Of a stretch of 64,000 nucleotides of DNA, positions 32,440 to 44,044 are shown in pieces. The stretch is from Tieghemiomyces parasiticus (taxonomy: Eukaryota > Kickxellomycota > Dimargaritomycetes > Dimargaritales > Dimargaritaceae): positions 1-64,000 of the forward strand of contig JANBPT010000100.1 in NCBI GenBank assembly GCA_027575765.1. The letters are read 5' to 3'. The translations under genes were made by a program, and so were the position numbers. The notes under the pieces were generated by a model. The model was not told where the DNA came from and did no database searches. It saw nothing but the letters and a program-made list of their open reading frames with translations. Positions within the stretch are counted from its first letter, which is position 1. Each line of letters opens with the position of its first letter.

Positions 32440-33452
32440 ATGGTGAGTACACACAGACACGTACCGCCGCTCCGCCAACGTCGTATTCTCCACCGACCGT
32501 CCGCTCCCGATCCACCGAATATGCCACGCCGTCGTCGTCGTGCCTGTTCCCGGACGCCATCCATCCATCCGTCTACACGGCAGCGAACGCCATTTCTTGA
32601 TGAGCCATGGCAGGCCACCGACGGTTAGTTGGCGATTAGCTTCGCAACCCTCGACGGTATCGTTGGGATAGATGGATGGTTCCGGGACAAGGGGGAGACG
32701 AAGCGGTAGTGAGCGGTTGACGATGCGCCACGGAATCAGCGACTCCTAATGTGCATATAGTCGAAATTTCTGAGATTTAGTCTGGCTCATCCCGAACCAC
32801 ATGGTGTCCCGAGCGGGGATAGGCACTCCCTTTCCCCGGAATCGAACGGTTTTTTTTTTTACTAACCTCCTATTTCGCCACCCTACTCCCTCACGATACC
32901 TACTTTGCTCCTCGTTTCTAGACGGACAACAAGGCCAAGACCGACAACCCCATGCGCGAGCTGCGCATCGAGAAGCTGGTGCTCAACATCTGCGTGGGCG
33001 AGTCGGGTGATCGTCTCACTCGCGCCGCCAAGGTGCTGGAGCAGCTGACGGGCCAGACCCCCGTGTTCTCGAAGGCGCGCTACACTGTGCGCTCGTTCGG
33101 TATCCGCCGTAACGAAAAGATCGCCGTCCACTGCACGGTGCGTGGTCCCAAGGCCGAGGAGATTCTGGAGCGCGGCCTCAAGGTGAAGGAGTACGAGCTG
33201 CGGACCCGCAACTTCTCGGACACTGGCAACTTCGGCTTCGGTGTCCAGGAGCACATTGATTTGGGCATTAAGTACGACCCTACCATCGGTATCTACGGTA
33301 TGGACTTTTACGTCGTGATGGGCCGTCGCGGTTTCCGCGTCTCCCGCCGCAAGCGCTGCACGTCCAAGGTTGGTCTCTCCCACAAGATCACCAAGAACGA
33401 GACCGCCGAGTGGTTCAAGCAGAAGTACGACGGTATCCTGCTCAACAAATAG
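32440..33452 (+). CDS. RPL11: 60S ribosomal protein uL5 (L11)
   Basis: Exon 1 is the ATG alone (32440-32442). A 479-nt intron with a GTGAGT donor follows, then exon 2 at 32922-33452, giving 177 residues (human 178). The protein starts [20 protein letters not shown] and contains [59 protein letters not shown], the [13 protein letters not shown] basic block and the C-terminal [13 protein letters not shown]11 binds 5S rRNA with uL18 in the central protuberance. The gene repeats the unusual design of uL15: the intron directly after the start codon and a complementary CCAT/GGAT pair inside the intron (32557-32570 and 32671-32679). Confidence 0.95.
32557..32679 (+). repeat. Complementary CCAT/GGAT runs inside the uL5 intron
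   Basis: CCATCCATCCATCC at 32557-32570 can pair with GATGGATGG at 32671-32679. It is the mirror order of the runs in the uL15 intron, with the same spacing of about 100 nt. Confidence 0.6.
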
Positions 33453-36400
33453 AGCGTTGGGGAGATTATTGACTGGAATTCGATTCTCGGAGATTCGGGC
33501 TGCCTTGGCCCCCCCTCGCACACCCCACCCATGGCCTCCTTCATCCCCGCCTCTCTAGCTACTGCCCTTCCTCCGTCTCTTCACCATCTATAAAGTACCA
33601 CCACAACTATAAACCATTTCATTTCCCGCCCACCATTAAGGCAGGCTAGTCGTTGCCGCCGTGTGTGTGCGGGTGGTGCTTCTAGGGATAAATTTGGGGG
33701 GGGCAGCTCCCTCTATATGCTTCAGCCTCACCTGTCCCTGAAATAGACGATTGTTAAGTTTTATGATGGCTCTAATGCCGCGGATATGATATATATTTGG
33801 AGCTAAGAATAAGCAAAGGTAGAGATCGCAGTGGAACGTTACGGGTATTCAGGGGAAAAATAGGTATGATGGTGACTAGAAGTTGTTAGTGCGGTAGGCA
33901 TTTAGAGGTATTAGTCCAGCTGTGCAGCCAAGGTGGGGTTGCTGTATAGCTAGGGCTGGTTCATTTGGTGAAGTGGACAAAATCCCTGCGGTGAACTAGC
34001 TTTACCATCATACTGGATCATCGGACCCGACTCCTGGTGCATCCCGTCGGTTACCGAGCGGACAAGCGCGCCAGAGATTGTGCTATGCGGGTGCTTGGAC
34101 GCACTTCACCTTATCCAGCCGGGAGACACCACGTCCCCCCCCTGTGTGTGTGTAAACTGGAAGGCGCGGTGGAAGTGTGGTCCTATAATTAATAGGCCCC
34201 AACGGTGAAAGGTTATGGCACTACGCCGCCCAATTATGTCATCATAAGCAAGTATTTCGACCCTTGAGTCGTTGAAGTGGGTAATCCATGGAGCTGAACG
34301 ACTAAAGTGCGAACAAGGCTGGATTGACTATCAGCTATCCTGTTTAAGCCGACAGCATCAGCGCAGCTTCCATTAGCTGGCCAAATCTGACAATAGGCAT
34401 GTGTTGTGTGATCTTTGGATACGGCCGCGTGCCATGGGTGTGGTCCCAGACTCACGACTTCCTTTCCTCTCGCTCACAACGCTAGTAGTGGGACAATGCT
34501 GGGTGAGGGGCGAGCTGGGGTACGTTGCGGTGAATGAGCAGGTGGCCCCCTGTTTGTTCCCCAAAAAGTTATCCCCCGGGGGGGGCAGGATGGCCAATCG
34601 TGCCGCACGTGGCATCGTTTCCGGGCTCGAGTTGGCCAATTATCCCTCTACTACAACGCACCCCATTGGCTACGCCCCTATTTGTGGCCGATGGTGCCGG
34701 CGATGGCCGAGCGATGAAATTTATCTGCAGGCTGGGGCCTGTACTGTTCTGAAGCGGTCGGTGATTCTTTTTCCCTCTCCCTCCTTGAGCTTCCTACCCG
34801 CTTAAGCTTACCCGACCCTATCTTCTTCCTCGGTGTTCACCCCGCCCCACTCTGCCACAGCCAATGGCGGAGGTTAACAGCCGCACACGGTGTTGGTACT
34901 CCGCGGGGGATGGTCTATCCGGCTCAAGGCGCGGACGATTACAGCAGCCACTTCCCGCCCTATCATGAATACCACCAGCATATACACAGCCCGCCGCATA
35001 CAGCGCAGACGCCCTTGCCAAGGCTGGTACACATTAAATGGAGTGACACTTACATCTTTTTTTCTACCCCTACACTGTGGCCCATTCCTAACCTTTCCAT
35101 TCCCCTATCTGTTTCTTGTCTGATCCAGTGAAGTACATAAACAGCCGTTCCAGCCGCCGAGGGGCAGGTCGGTCCATCAACTCTCCTTTTTTGCATTTAT
35201 TGGCCTCCTGTGTTCCGTGGTATTCATCTGGCTGTCGTTGCTTGACTCTTCATCCTGACGCTTGTCTGCTTTCCGGTTATGGAACTCCAATTACCACAGT
35301 TTCTTATTCCACCCTTGTCCGACCTTTAACCAACTGTCCCGGACACTTTTCCAGGCCGCACCCATTATCTCCCCTCCCCAACACCCGTTTTCCTCCACCT
35401 TCATTATTCACGACTCCACGATTGTACAACCTGGCACCTTTCACTTACACACCCACTGCCACGTCTCCGTACACACCAAAACACACTAGCAGCCCGTCCA
35501 CAGCGTTGGGTAGCGCCACCACGCCCAGAGAGGTCGCTCCTCCCTTCACTTCCCTGTTCCCTTACCCGCACTTCCACTTCCTTCCGTCCCCTTACACGGC
35601 TCCCTTTGGTGTAGACCCTGACTACGGCACCTTACCTCTCAGTACGTGGCTTATCTTGCACATTCTGGACTCGGGAATGTCATACCGCTCTACTTGCTCC
35701 TACTCTGCCCATTCATAAAAGTGTAGCCCCACTCTCGCTTGTAGCCTTTTATTCTCTCGGGCTTGAATGCCGCACGTAGCCTCACAGCGGTTAACATTCG
35801 GCCAATACATTTGTCCTATTTGCTGCTCACTTAGCCCTCCCTGTCACCTTGCCTATCACCATCAAGCCGCCGTGTGCCCTGGAACCCTTGGACTCAGACT
35901 GGTCAGTTGACCTCGTGGCCCTAGAAATTCTACAACTATCTGATCCCCCCTCCTTCCCATCAATTCTCTCGCGCCCAACCTAGTTTTACTGGCTTCCCTA
36001 TTCCACCTCTCTCTCCCTCCATACCCCCCTTATCGCCTCGGGCCTCCTCGGCCTATATCCCGTATCTCTCTGTATTTGCTTGGTACGCCGCCTCCGTCTA
36101 AAACGCAGTTATCATTGACTGGGGAATGCTGCCGAGGCCTCATTAGCGCTTGTAATATATAGGCCCCCTACCGTAACTATCATATCTAGGTTGTTTGCCT
36201 GTGGCTTTCACCTTACAAAGTCCCTGAAACTCGAGCGGGTGGCGGCCTACCCGACTCCACCACTGCCCGTTCACCTCGGCACCCCTGTCCCCTCATTCGT
36301 TTTAACCATCTGCAACTTCCATCCCACTTTCACCTGCTGTCTGTTTCCCGACGTCATTGCGTCCGTTGCTTTTTGCCCTGTGGAGTCCGACCGTCCATTC

Positions 36401-36488
36401 CCACCCTCTGCTAATCGATTTACAGCTCCTTTACCATACCAAATTGATTCTATATTTCTCTTTTCGACCCCAATGAGTTAGCGTAACT
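33453..36488. other. Gene-poor 3 kb between uL5 and the cyclin gene
   Basis: No known protein. CCAAT-type boxes lie near 34635, 34666 (reverse) and 34860. One possible small spliced gene at 34910-35258 is listed separately. The last 1.3 kb is strongly pyrimidine-rich and may be the cyclin leader. Confidence 0.5.
34910..35258 (+). CDS. Possible small two-exon membrane protein, unproven
   Basis: An ATG at 34910 opens MVYPAQGADDYSSHFPPYHE, a protein-like His/Pro/Tyr-rich stretch. An intron-like segment follows, with a TCCTAACC branch-site match, a pyrimidine tract and a TGATCCAG acceptor, so exon 2 would start at 35129. In one frame exon 2 reads RSVHQLSFFAFIGLLCSVVF then IWLSLLDSSS and stop, a single membrane helix at the C-terminus. 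Joining the two frames needs a GC donor at 35023 (80 residues in total). The GT donor at 35027 gives an immediate stop instead. Both reading and splicing are therefore uncertain. Confidence 0.25.
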
Positions 36489-37535
36489 ATGCTACCAAAC
36501 CACCAGCCCGCCCGGGCCACCGCATCCACCACCTTGGGACCCGCGGCCTCTGACACCAACTCAACCCCGGCCAGCCTCACCACCACCCTGCCGAACTTAT
36601 ACCATGAGGTTGATTCGGCACACCTCACTCACCTCGTCGCGGCCATGCTTGACCAGTTGATAGCCGTCAATGACAACATCCCCTTCGGCAAGGACCACCT
36701 CACTCGGTTCCATTCCCGGGTATCACCAGGAATCTCGGTCTACGACTACCTGGTCCGTATCGTACGGTACACGACGCTCGAGAACACATGTCTACTCCTG
36801 CTCCTTGTGTACATTGATAGGGCCTCGGCGGCCAAGGTTCGCACCCACGCAGCCAGTTCGTCTTCACCCCCGGCCTTCCACATCTCGTCGCTCACCGTCC
36901 ATCGGTTCCTTATCACAGCCGTGACCATCGCCGCTAAGGCTGTCTGCGACTTTTACCATACCAATTCCCACTATGCCCGGGTGGGCGGGATCAGCGTCCA
37001 GGAGATTAACAGTCTCGAAATTGAACTGTTGATTATTATGGGGTGGGATGTCTCTACGAGATACGAGATGTTGCAAAAGTACTACGTTAGTCTTGTCGTC
37101 CGCCATCCTAGTTACTGTCTACCCGACCCTGCCCTGGCCCTGGCCGCCGTCGTGCCAGTGTCGCCTAGCACCCCAACTCCGCTGGTAACCTCGAGCCCTG
37201 CTGCCACCACCACCGCCAGCGCATTAACGGCACCGCCAGGGGTTGCTACCCGAAGCCCCGCTGCTACAGTTTCCATGGCTCAACAGAGTGCCTTGTCCGG
37301 TCGTGATCCTAATCACCTTCAACGCCACGACTCTGCCACGGTGACACGACCCGCGGTGGAGTCGCTTGAGGCTCCTCAATGTGGGGCCCTGCGGCGCCAG
37401 ATCTCGGCCTCGCCTCGGCATTCCCCGCACCGCCGGATCTCGGCTTCACCACGGCGGCCGGCGGCTGTAGGTAGTACCAGGATCTCGCACGGTTCACCAG
37501 TCGAAACCAACCGGACGGTCCTGACCGACGGCTAG
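36489..37535 (+). CDS. PHO80-like (PCL-type) cyclin
   Basis: A 348-residue intronless protein. The cyclin fold at about 50-205 has the PHO80 signature order: LTRFHSRVSPGISVYDYLVRI, YTTLENTCLLLLLVYIDR, then SSLTVHRFLITAVTIAAKA, and finally HYARVGGISVQEINSLEIELL. PHO80-type cyclins activate PHO85-family kinases and control phosphate response, glycogen metabolism and morphogenesis. The C-terminal 140 residues are Ser/Thr/Pro/Ala-rich with repeated RRQISASPRHSPHRRISASP motifs, likely phosphorylation sites. The gene is preceded by a very long pyrimidine-rich region. Whether it is the phosphate cyclin or a PCL paralogue cannot be decided. Confidence 0.88.
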   Translation: MLPNHQPARATASTTLGPAASDTNSTPASLTTTLPNLYHEVDSAHLTHLVAAMLDQLIAVNDNIPFGKDHLTRFHSRVSPGISVYDYLVRIVRYTTLENTCLLLLLVYIDRASAAKVRTHAASSSSPPAFHISSLTVHRFLITAVTIAAKAVCDFYHTNSHYARVGGISVQEINSLEIELLIIMGWDVSTRYEMLQKYYVSLVVRHPSYCLPDPALALAAVVPVSPSTPTPLVTSSPAATTTASALTAPPGVATRSPAATVSMAQQSALSGRDPNHLQRHDSATVTRPAVESLEAPQCGALRRQISASPRHSPHRRISASPRRPAAVGSTRISHGSPVETNRTVLTDG

Positions 37536-38065
37536 ACCCAGGTGTGGCCGTACATCAAAAGATAGGCTAGACCGTTATTTATTAGCCGTTTCCTCGTTAC
37601 TGCCAACTAGTTGATCCATGATGCGCTGTACTCTATCTGTAATCTTTGTTCACTCTTTATGCTGCCTATGTTTCATACTTGTCGCCATAGCGCCCTCCAC
37701 TTGCATTATGGCCTGTTTGTGATTGTTCTCCGGATATATATGCCAGCCTGAGTGAACTGAAATCTAACCCGTTTTGATCCATGTGGCCTGATGAGGTAAT
37801 TATGCTGACTGGCCCTCAATGGCATGTTAAGGCCAACATTCTATGCGTCAAATGAGAGCGCAGTGAGGTGAAGTGTGTGTGTACACCTAAGGTAGTTAAT
37901 TTCCCGCCACTACATCTCATTGGAAAGTATCCCAAGGCGGTATCTTCAAAATTCAGGACGTTTGGGGCGTTTCTGTGCCAGGTTTATTTAGGTGAAGGAA
38001 TAAGGGAGACGAGGCTGGGAGGTGGTGAACACGTACCTACGGGATGGATGCGCCTCCCATGCTGC
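37536..38065. other. Convergent 3' region of the cyclin and RPC34 genes
   Basis: About 530 nt between convergent stops. TTTATT at 37983-37988 (AATAAA on the minus strand) is the likely poly(A) signal of RPC34. No gene seen. Confidence 0.5.
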
Positions 38066-39961
38066 CTAAAAATCCAGCCAGTTTTTGTAATAGACACAAG
38101 TGGTGGGGCTGATAGCACTGCCCATATGACACTGTTCAAACACGGGGCACTTGCCGCAGGGATTCCCCATTAGGGCATCGTCGGCGGCCTTGGAGCGGAC
38201 GGCCTTGTACATGTAATCAGGCTCCTTTCCATTCACCTTACCACCACCCACCCGCCTTCCCCCGCTGGCCGCTCCGCGGCCCCGCCCACGTCCTCGACTA
38301 CCGCGGCCCCGTCCGGCGGTGGTAGGTCGGATATCCCCGTCACTATCTAGATCATCATCGTCGTCATCATCATCATCAAGGCCGCCACCCATGCCAAGGA
38401 GGTCAGCACCAGGGAGTCGTCGCTCAATCTTGCCGTCGTAGACGAGAATGTTAAGCAAGGTTTGCACGTCTTCAGTGGATAGCTCCACCGTACTGATGGC
38501 CATCTCGACGATAAACCGTCGGACCTGACCGGCTGTCGGGTAGAAGGAGTAGTCGGGACCGTACACCGCGCCGGGTTTCCTTGAAGGATAGCTCTGGGTA
38601 TGGTGACGTAAGCGTAGAGTGTATTGGCCAAGTAGAGGAGGATTAGAGCTGGGCAATAGGGTAATCAATGCATGTCTCAAATCGACCAAACCTATGCAAG
38701 GAGAGAGTGAGAGATTGGGAGGGTGAGGACAGGCGGAGAGGGTCACTCCCCCCCCCCACGACCCGCATAATTTGAACTATACTTACCCGTGAAACGATAA
38801 ACTTGAAGCACTGGGAAGTCAGCGTCTCGATAAAGTCCACGTCGAGTTCTTGGTCGGTGTACCATGGGCCGCCCGTCAGTTCGACCGACGGGGTAAGGTT
38901 GAACAGCATAAAGATCTTCTGCGTTGGGTTCTATAGATCCAGCGGTGACGGAGTAGACAGGAAAGAAGAAAAAAAAGACCGTAATTACAAGGCGGGGCGT
39001 TAATCAAGCTGAAGACGTCTTCAATCTAGGCTGTCGACTGATGCCTGGTCGTGCCAAACTAACGTGGGTTAAAAGCCCCTTACTCAGCAAGCCACATTCT
39101 GGCTGGATGGGTCTTACCTTGACAGACGACACGGACTTGATGAGCAATTTCTGCTCTAGCTTCTTAATACACCGGTTGACTACGGTGGCAATCAGTCCGG
39201 ACTTGATCCGGATCCGTTTGGACCAAATCCCTTCGTTCCCTGCGGCCTCAATCTGCTGGAATACCAAACGCTCCTCCGGGTCCATGCCGGACATCCTGGG
39301 AGAGTCGTGGTCATTACCGATCGGATAAGTAGTTCGTAAGGTCAGTCACCGTTAGTCACATCCTCGGTCTTTTACCATAGGAGACTACAATATATATATA
39401 TATATAAGGTCGCGGATACTAACCAGCATTTTCGGCATATGGAATGGCTGGTTGTGTGACCAGTTCTTTCTCTGCGAAACTTACTTCTCGGCCTCGGAAT
39501 CGGACTTGGCCTGGAAAATCGTCTCTGAGCCCTTACGTAGAAACTGGATGAGCGACTTGGACGACAGCGTGTTGATGACGTTCATCAGGGCCTCATCCGT
39601 CAGGTCCGGCAACTCCCGCGCGATGGTATCGTTGTCGATACCCTAGGCAGTGAGTAAATCGAGCCCGCACATGAATATCGTTGGCCGAATGAGGGTGTGG
39701 TAAGAGGTTCACACGAGAGGAAGACACCAGCGTTAGCGTTGGGGGCAACCTGAAAGTCAGTCATGGGAACGGGCGGCGGGCTGGCATATCCGTTGACACG
39801 GTCATTGACGCTCCATTCCATGCCCAATTGCCACTCCTGGCATGCGTGGACGAGAGAGGAAGTGGGAATTAGGCGCAGAGGTGGGCTACCCGCGTACTTA
39901 CATCAGGGTGCTGCCGGGCCAGTTTCAAGAACCTGGTTTCATTGGAATTCAGAGAGCTCAT
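38066..39961 (-). CDS. RPC34: RNA polymerase III subunit RPC34 (RPC6/POLR3F)
   Basis: Five exons on the minus strand join in phase: 39961-39902, 39642-39485, 39295-39118, 38930-38787 and 38593-38066, giving 355 residues (human 316). RPC34 belongs to the RPC82/34/31 subcomplex that contacts TFIIIB and opens promoters. Winged helices are visible as GIDNDTIARELPDLTDEAL and EERLVFQQIEAAGNEGIWSK, then FMLFNLTPSVELTGGPWYTD. Next come ISTVELSTEDVQTLLNILVY and the C-terminal iron-sulfur cluster region CGKCPVFEQC...TTCVYYKNWLDF with four Cys. An insertion of nine Asp residues followed by RGRGSRGRGRGRG separates the third winged helix from the cluster and explains the extra length. Intron 2 carries a TA run at 39391-39406. 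The gene is divergent to CSN1. Confidence 0.93.
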
Positions 39962-41097
39962 GGCGACTCGCAATGCAGACGTCCGCTGTTAATTGTGGGT
40001 TGTCAAATGGATTGTATGGTGTGCGCAATAATGGAATGGGGACGGGAGGTCAGATTGGCAAACGCATGAGCGGGGTCTAAGGGAATAAATCAGGATGCAG
40101 TACGGCATCGCATGTGTTGCACAGTTCGGAATTATGGGAGGGTGTCTGTCCTTATCGGGCCCTCCGCTTTTATTGACCAACGACATCCATTCCATAGAGG
40201 ACTGGTCGGCATTGTAGACCGCCCTTTTTTACCCAGTCTTTTTTCTTCCCCGTTACCATTTGGCTATATCCGGCCGACCAGCGCGCTGGCCCTTTCTTAT
40301 TATGTACCGAAATTACTTTGATTAATTGCCGTACAGAATCAATACGGTTTCAGTATCTAACATATTTACGGTCCGCTCGCTTACAGCCCTACGCAGTTGT
40401 ACCAGTTCATATTTCTCTCAAGCCGCAGCCCGTGTCATTCTCTCTATAGATCTCCGCGTCGGTAGGCCGAAAATCGAGACCTTCGTCTGGGGTATGCTTT
40501 CACTTGGGCCTCCGCAAACCACACAGACAGAGGGCCTGGCTGGTTGGCTGGCCTCTACCGACTGGTCTCCGACTCTAAACCCTGCATACTCGGTGAGTTT
40601 CCTAAGACGCATACACGTAGGCACGTCAACCAAATAACATTCAAACGTATAGACTTGGTCTTATTACAGGCTCAGCTACCAGTCAATCGTTGTTGTCCAT
40701 ACTTCGACTGTTTTCAGTTTTCATGATTAGTCGGTGGTAAAAGTAGGGGGAAGGGCGTATCGAGGTGGGAGCAGCGCGGTGGGGTAGGACGGGACTGCCT
40801 GGCCACCAACTCAGACCCAGCGGGTATCTTGAGAGATGATGGCACTATGCGTTTGCTCAGTTTTGCGACACACTCGGGGAGGCAGAGTAGAGCTGAAGTC
40901 ACGCTTCTCTACTCACTGCCACTGTACACTGCTTGAGACCCGTTCATTCCCTTCTCCACCCCCCCCTCATTCCTTTGCAACTGCCCGCTCCTTTCCAGCA
41001 TCCCATTCCTTTGCCATCGGCGCACGTGTTTCCATCTCTCCGCTACTTACCGAACCCCGTTCTGTATACTTATATCGTCCACTAGTCGTGTTCACTT
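39962..41097. other. Divergent intergenic between RPC34 and CSN1
   Basis: About 1.1 kb. A 103-codon frame at 40326-40637 does not look like a protein and is not called. The 200 nt before CSN1 are pyrimidine-rich. Confidence 0.5.
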
Positions 41098-43249
41098 ATG
41101 ACGTCCAAAGGAAACACGCGGGTCAGAATGAGCACTTCCAACCATGCCGCCCGTCCTGATGTAGCTGCCATCGAAGACCACCTAGCCTACTACCAGGGCC
41201 AGGCTAAGGTTCAGCGTCTACTCTTCGTCGCCTCGTGCGATCCGGTCCTGCGCCCCGCCGCTTACCGGGCCGCTCTGCACGAGCTTAAGTCCCGGACCGT
41301 CGATGTTAACCAGTACTTAGCGGTGTATGAAGACCTCTGGCACCGCTACCGAAACGAACCCTGGTGCAGTGGCGGGGAAGTTGGCGACGGAGGTGAGACG
41401 GGGTCCGACGGCGTGGTGATACCCCCGCATGATGAAGCCTGGGCGGAGGCGACCCGGCAGGCCAACCGCGCAACGCTAAGTCGCTTGGAGACTGAGCTGC
41501 GTACCTACCGTGAAAACCAACTCAGCGAGAGTATTGGGCTGGGGTACCGCGACCTCGGCGATGCCTCTGCCCGCATCGGTGACGGCCAGAGTGCCGTCAA
41601 GTACTATCAGCAAGCACGTTTAAATCTGATAGACTCATCACAATTGGTGGCCACCCATTTGCGTATCATCGAGGTAAGGCTTGGCCATCAGAACGCGAGG
41701 GACTTCGGCACCCTCCCTCCTCCCGAGGGCTTCAACCAGTGCAGCCCAGTGTGGAAACACGGCCAGACATCGCCACACCCTACTAAGCAGAGCAGGTGCC
41801 ACTCAGACAAATCGTGTCCACTTGCCTTTTCCAAGGCCTCACCCTACCTCTCCTTCCCTATCCACTTCATTTTCATTACATCGGCACCTATCCCTCCCAC
41901 CTATTCCGAGAAGCTGGCGGTGACACATAAACTCTGGTCCACCCTTAACGCCAGTCTGGACCATTTAGCCAAGCTCAAGGACGACAGTATAACCCAAGCA
42001 GATTCCGCCCTGGTGCTTGCCGCCCGCGCCCTGTACCGCCTGAACCAGGGCGATTACCATGGTGCTGCCCGGCATCTGATGGACATAACTGCCGAGCCCG
42101 AGAGCTTGACGATGCAGGTAAGTACCAGATGCAGGGTGTCACTGGCGGCCGATCTTTTTATCCTGAATTTAGATAGTCCTACCTAAGCAGCCAAATAGCC
42201 ACGGCATAGGATAGGTAGCCGACGTGGATGATAGCCGTGGCAACCCCCCCCCTCTCTCTCTCCTGCACTGAAGAGTCGGCATCCTAACAGCACACATATG
42301 ATCCACCCCACGCGCGACACCTATCTGTCACACACACCCGTCCTCAACAGATACTCTCGCCCCAAGCTATCGCTACTCTGGTCATGTTCTGTAGTCTGGC
42401 GACCTTCAGTCGAGACGAACACCGGTCCCTCCTGTTTGACCACCCGTGGTTCATTCCGTATCTTGAACTTAATCCTGTCGTCTTCCAAACCTTGAACGCC
42501 TTTTATAATGCTCAGTACCGCGAAGGGTTCGCTCTACTCAGTGGGCAGCTGGTAAGTCATGCGAATTAAACCCCGGTCGGCCGTGGAACCACTATATGGA
42601 CCCAGCACCACGTGCTTGGCTGTACAGTCGTATGCTTAAAAAATAACCCCTCGTTAATTGTTGCCCCACCTTTCACCGAACCCCCCAGGTGCTGTCTCGC
42701 CTGGACCTGCATCTGGCCATGCCCCTGGAGAAGGGCCTCTTGGACCAGATTCGGGATACATTGCTGGCGGCTTATATGCGACCATTCAGTACCGTCCGCC
42801 TCGATACCATGGCCTGGGCCTTTGACATGCCCGAATCAATCCTGGAACGGCGGATCTTTTGCCTCCTGCAACGTCCGCCGGCCAAGGGTCATTCCGAGCG
42901 GACTGCCAGGATAGATGGGGTAACCAAGGTAAGTCGCGAACCGGGCCCCTTGGCTGGGCTATTGGCGAGTCACAATTTAAATATCCAAATCATTTAGTAG
43001 CCTCTCTTCCCTCTCACTAATCGACGCCTTGAGCTTCTGTCCCTACGCTTCACTGGGCCTATCCCTAATGCCCATTTCGCGCGGCGGTTTCAGACCATCA
43101 CCTTCAATGCCGTACACCCGTTCCAATCCTCGTTGGCCGAGTCCGAGGTGCTTGAGGAGAATCTGACCCAAACGGCCCGCCTGATCCGTTCGCGGGTCGC
43201 CTTGACCGAAGCGGGAATGTACATATCGGGCGGCAAGCGGTACGCCTAA
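41098..43249 (+). CDS. CSN1: COP9 signalosome subunit 1 (CSN1/GPS1)
   Basis: Preferred exons are 41098-41673, 41911-42117, 42351-42551, 42689-42928 and 43094-43249, all phase 0, giving 459 residues (human 491). CSN1 is a PCI subunit of the complex that removes NEDD8 from cullins. Matches include LAYYQGQAKVQRLLFVA, the RENQLSESIGLGYRDLGDA block with DGQSAVKYYQQAR, ILSPQAIATLVMFCSLATFS, and the PCI winged helix VRLDTMAWAFDMPESILERR. Intron 1 (237 nt, a multiple of three) is also open in frame, so retention would still be translated. The last acceptor could alternatively be at 43000, adding 31 residues; 43093 is preferred because TITFNAVHPF then aligns with the family's wing strand. A second ATG at 41128 could be the true start. 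AATAAA lies at 43285-43290. Confidence 0.9.
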
Positions 43250-44044
43250 TAAGAGCAGTGAGGGTTGAGCTGCCTCTTTATGCGAATAAATGTAGCATGC
43301 TGCTTCATCCTAGGGGAAGTAGTGCCAGGAATATCTACAGTAAACTAGCTGCCAAGCGAGGATCTACTGCTGCTTGCTATGCCACCCCTTACAAGTGGTG
43401 GGTCTAGCTTCCCTTTACGGTGGTTGCTCACTTGGGCTTCCCATAAAACAGATTAAGGTAGGCTAACCGGAGTATAATCCAGGCCCTATTGCGGCGAACA
43501 CTCAACGCGTAAATCGACCTGATCCGGTCTCCCTTGCCAGTATGTAAACCATCTTTCCCTGGTCCCTGTAGCTGCCCATCTATATCGACGGCAGTGTTCC
43601 TCCAAAACCTTGCTGATTGCCATCACCGCTAGTGTATCGGTTTTACGGTCGATTTGCGGATGGATTATACCGGGGCCAAGGACCACTTGTTGGTCGTCAA
43701 TGAAAACCGGCTACTTGCTTGGCGTGAATTATGGCCGTTGCACACCGGTGGCAGTCACCTGGCACGGTGCCCTGACCCGCTGGTCTGCACAAATTCACGC
43801 GTGCCTAGACTTTCCAACTTTTTAAGAATTCGGGCCTGGGCCACCAAGGTTAACTTTGTGACTCAGTTCTAACCTGCCCGCTACGCAGTCAATGCGGACA
43901 GTACTCGGCGATGATGCGCGCCTATGTCGATCGACCAAAGAATAGAATAGCTGTAGTCTCGGTATTAGGTCGTTTACCCATGAAAAAAAGAGTGGACCCA
44001 CAAGATAATTATTATTTTAAGGCATGCTGTGAATAGAAGCCTCG
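43250..44044. other. Convergent intergenic between CSN1 and the 7TM gene
   Basis: About 800 nt with no recognised gene. Confidence 0.5.

Noticed and set aside
32590..32780. C/D snoRNA in the uL5 intron (TGATGA near 32597, CTGA near 32771)
   Set aside because: The boxes are about 170 nt apart, too far for a typical C/D snoRNA, and no terminal stem was found.
32883..33521. 212-codon antisense frame opposite uL5
   Set aside because: Shadow of a highly codon-biased ribosomal protein gene.
40326..40637. 103-codon frame between RPC34 and CSN1
   Set aside because: No ATG context, domain or splice support; overlaps other random frames.
41750..41795. Extra CSN1 exon in another frame
   Set aside because: The peptide looked helical, but its phase cannot be joined to the next exon; a single 237-nt intron fits both phase and family alignment.
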